Source of the DNA: Cymodocea nodosa
Lineage: Eukaryota > Streptophyta > Magnoliopsida > Alismatales > Cymodoceaceae
Length of the DNA stretch: 64,000 nt
Reading direction: 5' to 3'
Assembly: GCA_036874045.1 (NCBI GenBank)
Contig: JAZBRI010000009.1
Span: forward strand, 3,534,001-3,598,000
Below the pieces are notes generated by a model. That model was not told the origin of the DNA. It searched no databases and saw only the letters and a program-made list of their open reading frames with translations. Every line of letters begins with the position of its first letter. Position 1 is the first letter of the stretch. Positions 1 to 10,411 of the stretch are shown in pieces. The position numbers and the translations under genes were made by a program.

Positions 1-304
1 GAAATTGATAAATTAAAATTTTTTTTAATTTCTTTGTAAAATAGAGAATAACAAAATTTGTTCTATATATCTCTTGTAATATCACTTCTAAACTACTAAA
101 GACATAAACAATTTTCATATCAAAATTATATACCGCTAATATATTTTATGATAATTTACCTTTTTATTCCTCTATTTTAATGAAAGAAAATTTTTCATAT
201 ATACGAGAGAAAATGGCAAAATCCTTTAGAAATCTATTTGATGCACAAATGCTTAGAAAATGACAGAAACATTTTCTATTATTTTCTAAGTACACAAACA
301 CCAC
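1..304. mobile_element. Harbinger-type MITE, left end outside the window
   Basis: AT-rich non-coding sequence whose right end (TAAGTACACAAACACCAC at about 287-304) matches the terminal inverted repeat family of the MITE that follows at 308. Its body also resembles that neighbour: the opening AAATTGATAAATTAAA recurs near 506. It stops directly at a TTA (305-307), the usual PIF/Harbinger target. The left end lies before the window, so length and first terminal repeat cannot be seen. Confidence 0.55.
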
Positions 305-307
305 TTA

Positions 308-937
308 GGGAGTAATTGTGCACCTTGAAAATGGTGAAAAGAAAATGATATAAAGTAATGAAAAGTCAATAGAAAATCAAGGTGTTTGTGCACAGAACAA
401 AAAATGATAAAATTTGAAATACGTGTATTTGTGCACAAAACAAAAAATAACATAAAATCATAAAATGTGAAATATATATGTTTATTCATAAAATAAAAAA
501 TGTTGAAATTGATAAATTAAATATTTTTTATATTTATCTATAAGATAAAGAATAACAAATTTGTCATAGATAATATAATATAGAGTTATTTGCGACAATA
601 GTTACAACATAAAATACATTTCATACATCTTTAATGTTCTACACAATTTTCATCTACTAAGGATATAAACAATTTTTATATTAAAATTACATGTCGTTAA
701 TATATTCTATGATAATTCACATTTTCTTTTATTTAATTTTTCATCAATTTCAAATATCAGAAGGTCAGAAAATGAAAAAAAAATATTTCTTATATACCAA
801 AAGAAAATAGCAAAATTCTTCGAAAACTCATTTGATGCACAAACACTTAGAAAATAGTGTAATTTTTCTTAAGGAAAATTTTCCAACATTTGCCTTTTTT
901 AAGTTTTTCATTATTTTCTAAGTACACAAATACTCTC
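308..937. mobile_element. Harbinger-type MITE with TTA target duplication
   Basis: A 630-bp non-coding AT-rich element. It begins GGGAGTAATTGTGCACCTT and its end, read on the other strand, begins GAGAGTATTTGTGTACTTA, giving imperfect terminal inverted repeats. TTA stands on both sides (305-307 and 938-940), the three-base duplication typical of PIF/Harbinger. There is no open frame of note, so it would have depended on a transposase made elsewhere. Related termini recur across the window (5768, 37062, 49535, 60175). Confidence 0.7.
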
Positions 938-1982
938 TTAAAGTATGAAAATTGACGTAAATGAAAATTAGAAAAAGCTAGAAAACTAAAAATAATAGAA
1001 TATAATAAAAAGTAAAAAAAGTAATAAATGTTTATCCATGTTTAAGAATTTAAAAAAAAGTAAAAGAAAGTGTAGTAGAGCATTAGATGATAGTCTTACA
1101 TTGATTATGATGTAATAAGCTTAAACCCAATATTGTGACGAACCTTCCTCTCAAATATTTAATTAACTTTTGAGAGTAAACTTAACACTTTCTGATGATA
1201 GTTTCGCTGTTTTTGATAATATCACTATTTTTCTCATAGATCGTATGACTAGTATCATAAAATGATATACTGAAAGACACCTACGGTAATAAAATACTTT
1301 GAATATTTATAGGGAAAATGTATTTTTAGAAAAACTACAAGTCTGGTCGAGAACATTTTGTTGCTCTATTCTATAATTGCAGCAAGCTGTGTGCTAAGAT
1401 AATTAATAAACGATGATAATTGTGTTATCCTTTTTGGGAAAAAAGAAAAAAACCATCCTCACTGATACAAAATAAAATATTTAATAACATAAACCATGGC
1501 TCTCTGGCACTGCATTTTGGGTTTTCATAAGGTGTAATGGCAGGAAAAGGTCAAAATCGAGGTTTGATTAGAATAATTGTGGAAAACAGGGATTACACTA
1601 ATCATCCACTTGATTCAGACGATAACATTATAGTTATTATCATAAAATTTGATTGGTACAGGTAACTCTTTCATCGCTGTGGTGGAAATAGTCTAATATT
1701 GTTTAAGTAAAAATTGAATTTAAAGTTCTATATACGTGTTTCCATAAAAAGGAAAGAGACAAATGAAAACTCACTATTTTGCTTATTTGGTTGACTCTCG
1801 TTAAGGATAAATTGACGAACTCTGGACAATATCCGAAAAGTATAAAAAATTTCAGCTAAAGTTAGCGAAAGTATATATGAAAAATACATGAATCTCTCGG
1901 GAAGAGAAAGAAAAGGCAAAAGAATTGAAAGGGGAGAAAGCAGACGCTGCGCAGGCGTCGTTATCTACATGAATGCAATATT
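938..1982. other. AT-rich spacer downstream of the kinase gene
   Basis: No gene recognised. This is the 3' flank of the minus-strand CIPK gene and should include its 3' UTR and polyadenylation region. The short open frames here have no domain signature. Confidence 0.5.
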
Positions 1983-3458
1983 CTATTCGGTGTCGGAAGC
2001 AATGCCGGAGGCCACATCGCTGTTGGCGGCGGCGGCGACGACGGCGGCGGATGGCTTGTCGTAGACGAGATTCTGCATCCCAGGTTTGAGTTCGTTGTTG
2101 CAGAAATCCTCGTATTCTCCCTTGTCCCCACCCTTCTTCTTAACCTCCACCATAACCAGAGATGGGGTCAACTCGAATATCTCTGCGGCGATCGTCAGCG
2201 GCCCCTTCTCCCCCTCCCTCGTGCCCTCCAACCTCATCTGGCAATCCTTCTTCCTGACGGTGAAACTCACAAGCTTGGCGATCTCCTCCAGCTTGGACAC
2301 GATCTTCGTCACCGGCTCCCCGGAGACAAACCTCGACCGCTCCCCATCCTCCTCGAACAGCCCTGACAGATCGAACCCCCTCGAGAATGATATGATGTCG
2401 AAGGCGTTGAGGCTCGCCGGTCTTGGCAGACTCCCAAGGCCCACCCTGCTCGTACTCCTCCCACCCTCCGAACACTCCGACTCCGACTCCGAGCACGATA
2501 CACCGCTGTCCTCGTCCAGCCCATCGACGCCCACGTTGTAGAAGCGATCGTTCTCGATGTAGAACCTTACGTGCCGGAATCCCTTCTTGAACCACCGGTT
2601 CTCCATGATCTCCGATATGGTGATCCTGGTGTTGGGGTTGGTGTCGAGAAGCCTGGACACCAACCGCGTAAGCTCCGACGAGAACCACCTCGGGCAGCGA
2701 AACTCCCCCCTGTAGATCTTTTTGTATAGGGCCATGATGTTATGGTCGTGGAAGGGCAGGTACCCCGCCATTAGCACGAACAGGATCACCCCGCAGCTCC
2801 AGATGTCGGCCTTGGCCGCGTCGTAGCCCTTCTTCGACAACATCTCGGGCGCGACGTAGGCGGGTGTCCCGCAGAAGGTGTGGAACAGCCCGTCCTGGCG
2901 AGTCTTATCGGAGACGGCGCTAAGCCCGAAGTCGGAGACCTTGAGGTCCCCCTTCTCGTCCAGCAACATGTTCTCGGGCTTGAGGTCCCGGTGGTATACC
3001 CCCCTGGCGTGGCAGAACCCGACGGCGGAGACGAGCTGCTGGAAGTATTTCCTGGTCGTGTCCTCCCTCAGCCTCCCCTTGGCAACCTTGTTGAAGAGCT
3101 CCCCCCCCTTCACCAACTCCATGACGAAGTAGATCTTGGTCTTCGTGGCCATTACCTCGTGGAGATGGACGATGTTGGGGTGCCGGACGCGGCGGAGGAT
3201 GGCGATCTCGCGCTTGATGTGTCCGACGAGGTTGCCCTTGAGGATCATCTCCTTGTCCATGACCTTGATGGCCACGGGCTCGTCGTTGAGCGCCTTCTTA
3301 GCGACATATACCTTGGCGAAGGTGCCCTGGCCGAGGAGCTTCCCGACCCTGTAGCGGCCGAGGAGGAGGGAGGAAACGGTCGGGGCGGTGGAAGCCGGGG
3401 ATCTGGTGGCGTTGGACGGTAGGAACAGGCCGGCCATGCCTTGGGCGTCTTCGGACAT
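1983..3458 (-). CDS. CBL-interacting Ser/Thr protein kinase (CIPK12/CIPK19-like)
   Basis: Intronless gene for a 491-residue kinase. CIPKs (SnRK3) are activated by calcium-bound CBL sensors and phosphorylate ion channels and transporters at membranes. The N-terminal kinase domain shows the glycine loop GQGTFAKV (43-50), the ATP lysine in VAIK (65), HRD (156-158, as YHRDLKPEN), DFG (176-178) and APE (203-205). The CBL-binding NAF motif is at 351-353 (SLNAFDIIS), followed by the PP2C-interaction region at about 379-412 (KKDC) and the family tail motif ending SDTE. Length and order are normal for the family. Closeness to CIPK12/19 is judged from memory of the conserved regions. I chose the ATG at 3456-3458: the open frame continues 13 codons upstream but only from a TTG, across a run of about 11 G. 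Codons are GC-rich against AT-rich flanks. It looks intact. Confidence 0.95.
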   Translation of the reverse strand: MSEDAQGMAGLFLPSNATRSPASTAPTVSSLLLGRYRVGKLLGQGTFAKVYVAKKALNDEPVAIKVMDKEMILKGNLVGHIKREIAILRRVRHPNIVHLHEVMATKTKIYFVMELVKGGELFNKVAKGRLREDTTRKYFQQLVSAVGFCHARGVYHRDLKPENMLLDEKGDLKVSDFGLSAVSDKTRQDGLFHTFCGTPAYVAPEMLSKKGYDAAKADIWSCGVILFVLMAGYLPFHDHNIMALYKKIYRGEFRCPRWFSSELTRLVSRLLDTNPNTRITISEIMENRWFKKGFRHVRFYIENDRFYNVGVDGLDEDSGVSCSESESECSEGGRSTSRVGLGSLPRPASLNAFDIISFSRGFDLSGLFEEDGERSRFVSGEPVTKIVSKLEEIAKLVSFTVRKKDCQMRLEGTREGEKGPLTIAAEIFELTPSLVMVEVKKKGGDKGEYEDFCNNELKPGMQNLVYDKPSAAVVAAAANSDVASGIASDTE

Positions 3459-3551
3459 CGGATGGAAGGGGAGGGGGGGGGGGTGGTGGAGCAACAAATA
3501 GTGGAGATCTGATCTGGCCTTGTGGGGTCCACCTCTTCCTGTTTAGAACAA

Positions 3552-3558
3552 ATTTATA
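3552..3558 (-). promoter_or_regulatory. Possible TATA box of the CIPK gene
   Basis: On the minus strand this reads TATAAAT, about 95 bases upstream of the chosen ATG. Position is plausible for a plant core promoter, but the surroundings are AT-rich, so chance occurrence is likely. Confidence 0.3.
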
Positions 3559-4908
3559 TTTATTTAAACGTAGATATTAAAATGATTTATTTTGAAATTT
3601 AAAGTAGTCAAATTATAATCCAGTAAAGCTCAACACGTCAACAAAACAATTACTCTTTTTTAATTTTATGCAGTGTATGGAAATTATGTTATTAAAAAAC
3701 AATGTATGAAAATTACGTAATAAGTAAAAAAAGCATTGAATACATGTGCATAATTTAGGAAATGTTTGTTTTATGTAAACATGCGGACAATCAAACCATG
3801 CTTTTTACCATCAAAAAATTAAATCTACCGCATAAGTTCAATTAATCAACAACGATAGTATACATTCGTAATTTTCAACTACCAATATGAAAAATATTAT
3901 CTAGAGTTTTTCTTTTAATGTTTTCTCTCTCACGAAATTTGGTCGCTTTGGTTTAAACACCGTGGGATTCTTCTTCCAGAAGATTCCTTAATTTATATGT
4001 ATCCTGCTCTCTCTCTCGGGATTCGAACTTACGGTTCTAACAAGAATAAATCGTGAAAATTATAATAATAATACGGACGGCGGAGCGGCAAGTCCGACGA
4101 CCTCACCGTACGCAACCAAGCGGCCGACCGGCCTCGATAAGTGCAGGCACGCGTCGCCGACCATGGAAACGTGTGCATGGAAGCACGGGCCATGAATAAC
4201 CGACGACAACGCGCCCACCCAAGATGCTGCTGGCGTAGGACCGCCGAACTCCACTTCCACAACCGCGTTGCTTGGAGCGACAGACGTGATCTGTAAACCA
4301 GACGGGAGGGAGATGGTAGGTTCTGCCGACTACTAAATTAAACGGTATCAACGAAGTGTAAGGAATGGACGGTCGGCGGAGGCGGAGGCGGCGGCGGTGG
4401 CCCCATGCGTGGTGCTTTCGACCTTGGCTGGCTTGTCGACAACGCAACGATTGGTGCTTGGGAACTTGGCATCCACGTCTCCGCCTCCCCCCCCCCCACC
4501 CCTCCGGGTCGAGGACTTCTCTGGTTCCACGGCTGGGAGGTCGATCGCGCATGGGTTTCGGCGAACTTCCGGGTAACCTGGGTGATAATATTTTGTACTG
4601 GGTAGTTGGATCGGCATTAATTAATGTTTACATTTTGGTCATACGTATCGATTCTTATAATTGATAAGATTGATTCAGTGTCGAATGAGATATGAATCGG
4701 AATCATGCGACCGATCCTTCGACCATTCCTAAGAAGGCAGATGTGTTGATCACACACAAGCTAGCATTACGTACTCACCCTTCATTTTTAATATCAACCA
4801 TGCATGCGAACGGTAAATGACCGGGTCATCAGAGGAGGAGAACGGTAAATTCCCTTTCTTTCCTTTTCTTTTTAAGGATTTGCGTGAGTCTGAATTTGTG
4901 AAAAAGAA
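3559..4908. other. Upstream region of the CIPK gene with a GC-rich island
   Basis: About 4080-4620 is conspicuously GC-rich (many CGCC/GGCGG blocks and a run of C near 4489) inside AT-rich DNA. Open frames exist on both strands there, but none shows a known domain. A CT-repeat lies at about 4005-4017. It could be a distal promoter or CpG-rich control region of the minus-strand kinase gene, a leader exon, or a captured fragment. The sequence alone does not decide. Confidence 0.4.
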
Positions 4909-5334
4909 TTCAAGAATTAATGTATTTGTACACAATGAAATTAATAAAAAGAAAATTTTAATTTCTTTTTTATGTAAATAATTTTACATTCCTTTCTTTT
5001 GGAAAGTCGTTTTCTTTGACCTACAATCTCACCTTCTTACTTATTGTAAGGAGAAAAGGTAAAGAAAAATGAGGAGAAAATGAAAGAATAAGTAGATAAA
5101 TAATAATAAATTACTAATTCTATAGTCTTTTGATAATAAAAATAAAATAAAATGAAAGGATAAATAATAATAAGGTAATCTTATTTTCTCTTTTTTTTCA
5201 TATTCCAGCACACATAAAACTCTTTACTTCAACTTTCTTGATTTTTCATCACATTCATGAATCCTTTACTTTTTCTTAACTTTCTATTTTTGGCTATTTT
5301 AAACTTTCCATCTTATACAAACAAACTCTTGATT
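4909..5334. mobile_element. Probable Harbinger-like MITE
   Basis: Non-coding AT-rich segment. The left side (CAAGAATTAATGTATTTGTA) and the reverse complement of the right side (TCAAGAGTTTGTTTGTATAA) resemble each other and the terminal family seen at 308-937. No clean target duplication was found and the ends are approximate. Confidence 0.35.
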
Positions 5335-5767
5335 TTTGTATGTACTCGTCATCTCCTTTGTCACTTCCACAACCTTTACTACCTTCGATGTTACCATAGC
5401 CAACTATTGTTGTGACTACTGTCATCCTTGTGTCAACATTTCCTTTATCAGCCTCCCCAAATAACATATTGTTGCCATCATAACAGTTGCTTTAATAAGT
5501 ATACAAAGGAAAGGACCGTCAACTATGGCCGGTGGAAGAGGCCAGCCAGCTGATCTCTTGATCTTAGCATAAATGCTTAATGGAATCCTAACTGTTGGTT
5601 ATTCTTTGACTTAGTTGTTTCATTGGACTTTCTCTTTTTAATCTATAAAATCTTATATTAATTGTAGTTTGGTAACTATAGCTTATTTATCTAAGGTTAT
5701 ATCTGAGAACAATTCTAGAAATGGGAGTTGTAGAGTTATATAAGTAAAATGATGTAACTATTGATAA

Positions 5768-6338
5768 GTAGGTATTTGTACATTTAGAAAATAATGGAGA
5801 GAAAATGACGAATATCATCAAAAATGATGAAAAGAAAAATAAAAGAAAATAACGAAAAGTTAGTAGAAAATCAAAATGTTTGTACAAAGAATAGAAAATA
5901 ATGAAAAATCACAAAATGTAAAATATGTATGTTTATTTATAAAATAGAAAATGTTAAAATTGATAGATTAAATATTTTTTGTATTTATTTGTAAGATAGA
6001 AAATATAAAATGTTATCATAGATAATACAAGATAGAGTCATTTATGACAATAGTTATAACATAAAATATATTTTACATATCTCTCATAATATCAACTTTC
6101 ATTCATTAAAAACATAAATAATTTTAATATCAAAATTACTAATATATTCTATGGTAATTTACTTATTCTATTTCTTTATTTTCCATCAATTTTGAAAATC
6201 AAGAGGTTAGAAAATAAAATATAAATTTTCTTATATATAAGAAGAAAATGGCAGAATTCTTTAGAAATCTATTTAATACACAAACGTCTAAAAAATGATG
6301 AAAAATCTTTTCGATATTTACTAAGTACACAGATACTT
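5768..6338. mobile_element. Harbinger-type MITE
   Basis: About 570 bp of AT-rich non-coding DNA. The left end reads GTAGGTATTTGTACATTTAG and the right end read backwards is CAAGTATCTGTGTACTTAG, the same terminal family as 308-937. The interior (about 5940-6300) also matches the interior of that element, for example the stretch around AAATTGATAGATTAAATATT. A TAA precedes the left end, but the right copy is degraded. Confidence 0.55.
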
Positions 6339-7517
6339 GAAATTCTATTTGAAAACAAATAGAGATAATTCTTAAAATTTATGGACTTACAAAAATGATA
6401 TTGACCATAGAATAGTAATTTCATTGATAATTCCTATTTAATACATTTATGATTATTATTAAAATAAACTTATTAATAATAAAAAATAAATTTATTTGTG
6501 ACTGTTACTTAAAATAAATGATTTGATTTTTTCATACATGACTAGTATTTAAAATTATTGTAGTATTAGATGTTCACGTTGTCCATACCTGTATTCTTAA
6601 CAACAGTACGCAGCTTATTTTTTTTGTAGGGTTTGCTAAAGCTAGTCTGGAGGGGAAACCTTGATCATATTTTTGTATCACAGTAAAAGTTACGAAGGAC
6701 GTGCTTAGATTGCCAAGTTGATTACGAACTGCTTTTTTTTTTCAATCTAGTGATTCTTCTTCTTATTCTTCTTTCTTTCTTTCTGCGGTTCATCTTCTTT
6801 ACTCAGTACTTCGGTAGCTGAGATAGGCTGCTTTGGCACCAAATCCATTTGGATTTCAGGAGTCAATCTCTTGACGATGTTTTGATTTTGCTTGGAGCTT
6901 TTTTTGTCGCTATTTTGCATCATCAAGTATTCAAGTGAAAACTTGTGATGATTGACCAAGTTTATATGATGGACGATGGCTCATTTACTCGTTTAATACC
7001 ACTATCGTCATTGTTTCGTGTATTTCTCTTACATTAATTGGTACCATCACGAACCCCATCGGTGTTGCAGTTGCTATTTTCAGGTTGGTTCTTGCCTTTT
7101 GATCCTTTATCATGTTGAAACTTGCTCTTAAAACCTTCAAAAAAGCAACAAAATACAGAAAAATAACAAAGTAAATGTGAAAATAGGTTCATTGCCTTTC
7201 AGTTTGTTGTGCAATTGAATTTGCTTAGATTGATCTCGAAACCACACTATTAAGTTTGCAAAAAGGCTCAAAATATGGGCATGCATTTCAGAACGTGCTA
7301 CAGGTTCGCTAATGGTTATGAATTTATCATAGAAATGATCGTGTTTGCAAGCGGAGGTGCAGGAAGAGGAAGGCTTTGTGAGGGAGGGTTTTTTGCAAGG
7401 ATCTGAGAAGTTTTTTTGTCAATCATATGTTCATGGACATCAAAGATTATGCCCATTTTTTAGAACCGAGGAACCATTTTCTTAATTCCTCTTTTTTCTT
7501 CTGGCGAAGATTGTGAA
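6339..7517. other. Anonymous AT-rich DNA upstream of the GSK3 pseudogene
   Basis: Contains one short minus-strand frame of 70 codons (6747-6959) ending in a lysine-rich tail, without a recognised domain or neighbours that would support it. About 7340-7430 is purine-rich and could belong to the 5' leader of the old plus-strand kinase gene. Nothing else is supportable. Confidence 0.35.
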
Positions 7518-10411
7518 GTGACCGCACTGCCTCCGGGACGTCAGCGTCAACCAGCAGCAGAATGGCAACGATGGTTTGGGGAAGCGTCAGGGAGTGAAGC
7601 AGATGGGGGAGGCAAAGGTGGGTTGCTTTCTTCGTGTTCTCTGATCTGCATTGCCAGCTCGAGAATGGGTCCTTTCTGCTTGGATTTTTTGTGGGTTGGG
7701 TTTGCATTATTATGGTCATGATTTGGTTTCTGATCTGTGTGGGAGTTGGGTTTTTTTGACGTTTGGTGCTCATGATTCGGGAATGTATGGTTTTCTGGGA
7801 TGGATTGAATATTTTAACCTTTTGTTTTGTGGCTGGCTTTGTTGGTGGGGGAAGTGGGGGTATTGGTTCTTGCGGTTGCTCCCTTATCTGAAAGATGCCG
7901 TATCTTGAGGCTTCTTTCTCATTTTGTTTGTTTTTGATGTTTTTCTTATTCTCAGACTGTTCACCGGTCCTGGTCTTGCTATGTACCACTGGCCCCGTCT
8001 TGAAGATGCTGGCTTCGTTGTCCACAACAGTGATCTCCCAGCGGTCTCTGTATACGTTTTGAAATACATCTTTGCTTTTGTTATTATTTGTTAGCTTCTT
8101 TATTTCCTTTCTTTTCCTTATTTGCCCATCTATCATGTTTTATTCGTTGCGAGGATTCGCTGGAAAGAGAGTTCTGTAGTACCTTGATGTCCTACTTCTC
8201 TCATAGGCTTTTCTATGGTGTTTGCTTGTCCTATTGGTAAAGTTGATGCAGTTAATCCTTTAGTATGTTGTCGTCTTACCAGCACAATCTGTCTCTTAAA
8301 CAAGGCAATCAATGTTGTATTGCAAGAGAAATATGGCACAATTCCTTCGAAGTTGATGGCATCCCTTGCCTTTCTATAGATGATTTGCTGTGTGAAATTC
8401 TATTTTAAAATTAATTGACAATGAGTAAAGAGATTCATCATATATTAATCTAAGTTCAATTTTTATATTAACCGATCGATATGAGGTTATTTTCACACTT
8501 CCCTTCACTTATGGCTTATTTTTTATGCCTACAAGTGTTCTTATGGGTAGAAGTATGTAAATTTATTTTGATACTATGTGAAATTTTATCTCAAAATTAA
8601 TTGATAATAAGTGAACAGATTCATCATATATTAGTCCATGTTCAATCTTCATATTAACTGATACATGACTATTCTCACATATTGATATTGTGCAAACATT
8701 TTCATAGGAGTCATCTGTTGTCAAGGGAAATAAGCCACTCACATTTCATATCATTTCAACAACCATTGGAGGAAAGAATGGAGAACCTAAGCGAGTGAGT
8801 TGCTTTATCTTGAGATATTCATCTATCTTTAAAATTTATGCCTATATTTAGGACAGATATTGTTTCCAATCATCGCTAAGAAAGTGGTAGTATTTTAAAT
8901 AGACCTAAACTCTTAAAGTATGGAAAAAATCAGCTTAATGCTACTGTATCATGTAGACCACCAGTTATGCGGCTGACCCTGTTGTGGGCACTGGGTCATT
9001 TGGAATTGTCCTTCAGGTATAATTATGCCGTTATTGTCTCCTCTACCTACATCTTCATCCTTTCCTTGCTCTTAAAAGGTTTTATTTAATATTCCACAAG
9101 AAAAATGCTTGGAGACAAGAGAGTCTCTTGCCATAAAGAAGGTTCAACAAGACAGGAGACATAAAAATCGTGAGCTGCAGTTAATGTGTTCTATGGATCA
9201 CCAAAATGTTATCTCTCTGAAACTGTGTACCATGTTTGGGGACATTATAGCAGTGTCAACCAGCGAATGGCACTTATTTTTTTATGGAAATTATCAGCTG
9301 TGAGCAGGTCTGTATACGTATTTAGGGCCTTTTATTGGATTAAAATGAACCTCATTCCTCTACCCCCAATTCAAGTTATTCAATAAGTGGAATTTAGATA
9401 TTTTGCCTACCAGGTTGATAGACATATTTAGGGCCTTCTATTGTATTAAAATGAACCTCTTCCCTCCCTCCAATTCAAGTTATTCAATAAGTGGAACTTG
9501 GTTATTTTGTCTACAACCAATTTCCTTGTTGAGGTCCAAGTTGGAAAATGATCATTTGATTATTAACTATTGCTATGCAATTACACCTTTAAATCCTCAA
9601 GTCTCTTCATGATTTGTGTCTCGAATTTTACTGTAACAAATACAAGGCAAACCTTTGTCCATTGCAACTTGATGTTTATTTTGACTTTTTGAGATTCATT
9701 TTGTTCATGTTTTTATTTTCATTGTGAAATTATAAATTATTTCATCAATTGTCTTGTTGGGGTCCACTTTGGGAAGAAATATTTATTGAAGTACCAAGGT
9801 ATTTAACAATGAGTTTGACACTAGAAACCTAGGTGCTTAATGTCATGCCCCCACAATAGGCAACCTGAGGTTGGGCACCAAATCAGCTCACTATAGGTCA
9901 TTGACTAGAAAATGTTGCAGTAAGATTCTACTTCAATAGGTCATAAAGTTTAGCAACAGAGTTCACATGTCACAAGGAACTTTTGAACGCTAGTGATTGC
10001 AGGAGGAGAAGGAACGCTTAGGGTGAACCAAGCCATGGGGCTGGTTAGGTGGGTCTGGACATTTATGGCAAGTAGTTGTCAAGGAGCATCATAGATAGTT
10101 ATCTTCGTTTCAAGGGTCAGTTCCCTTCTAGTGGGTCTGAAATTTTTGTGCGGTAATGATTTTCATCATCCTCAAAGTTGGTTTCTGATGAGTGGGGATG
10201 GGATTGTCTTTGTCACCCTCAAAGTTGTCATCATCCTCAATGTTTTTGTTACGGTTGCAAGTGATTATGGTTACAAAATAATTCTGTGTTTAGTGAAAAC
10301 TACGTCCATCTATAAAGATCATGTTGGGAGCTTCCCCTGAGCTTATCAATAAATTCATATCTGAACATGTTCGACATGAATCTAGTTTTAATTTCATGTA
10401 TCCTGTTTGCA
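7518..10411 (+). pseudogene. GSK3/SHAGGY-like kinase pseudogene (BIN2 group), internally deleted
   Basis: GSK3/SHAGGY kinases of the BIN2 group act in brassinosteroid signalling. Five exon remnants can be read. (1) 7518 to about 7613 resembles the variable N-terminus (TALPPG...), with GTG where ATG is expected. (2) 8708-8794 encodes HIISTTIGGKNGEPKR and has a good AG acceptor and GT donor. (3) 8957-9016 encodes the glycine loop VVGTGSFGIV. (4) About 9100-9307 encodes [18 protein letters not shown] and DHQNVISLK, then jumps in another frame to ETVYHV and NQRMALI. About 28 residues between these are missing. Its acceptor AG is now AA (9098-9099). (5) About 10325-10411 encodes the C-terminus, ASPELINKFISEHVRHE to a stop. 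The exons for the HRD and DFG catalytic motifs are gone. It cannot encode a kinase. Introns are retained, so it is a decayed gene copy, not a retrocopy. Exon 1 is the least certain part. Confidence 0.8.
9320..9522. repeat. Direct tandem duplication, 106-bp unit, about two copies
   Basis: ATTTAGGGCCTT occurs at 9320 and 9426 and the sequence matches for most of the unit (for example CAATTCAAGTTATTCAATAA in both). It sits just after the last kinase-like exon remnant of the GSK3 pseudogene. Both copies can be read as ..FRAF.., faintly like the next SHAGGY exon (QIFRAL), but this is too short to rely on. Confidence 0.7.

Noticed and set aside
2086..3422. Several open frames of 80-180 codons opposite the CIPK gene
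   Set aside because: They are mirror frames of a GC-rich coding sequence. The kinase frame carries every family motif and the others carry none.
7447..8136. A 229-codon minus-strand frame rich in Lys/Asn
   Set aside because: It is the complement of T-rich intron-like plus-strand DNA of the GSK3 pseudogene. It has no domain and biased composition.
9850..10100. A gypsy LTR starting TGTCATGCCCCCAC near 9841
   Set aside because: It resembles some LTR starts, but no matching end, target duplication or second copy was seen.
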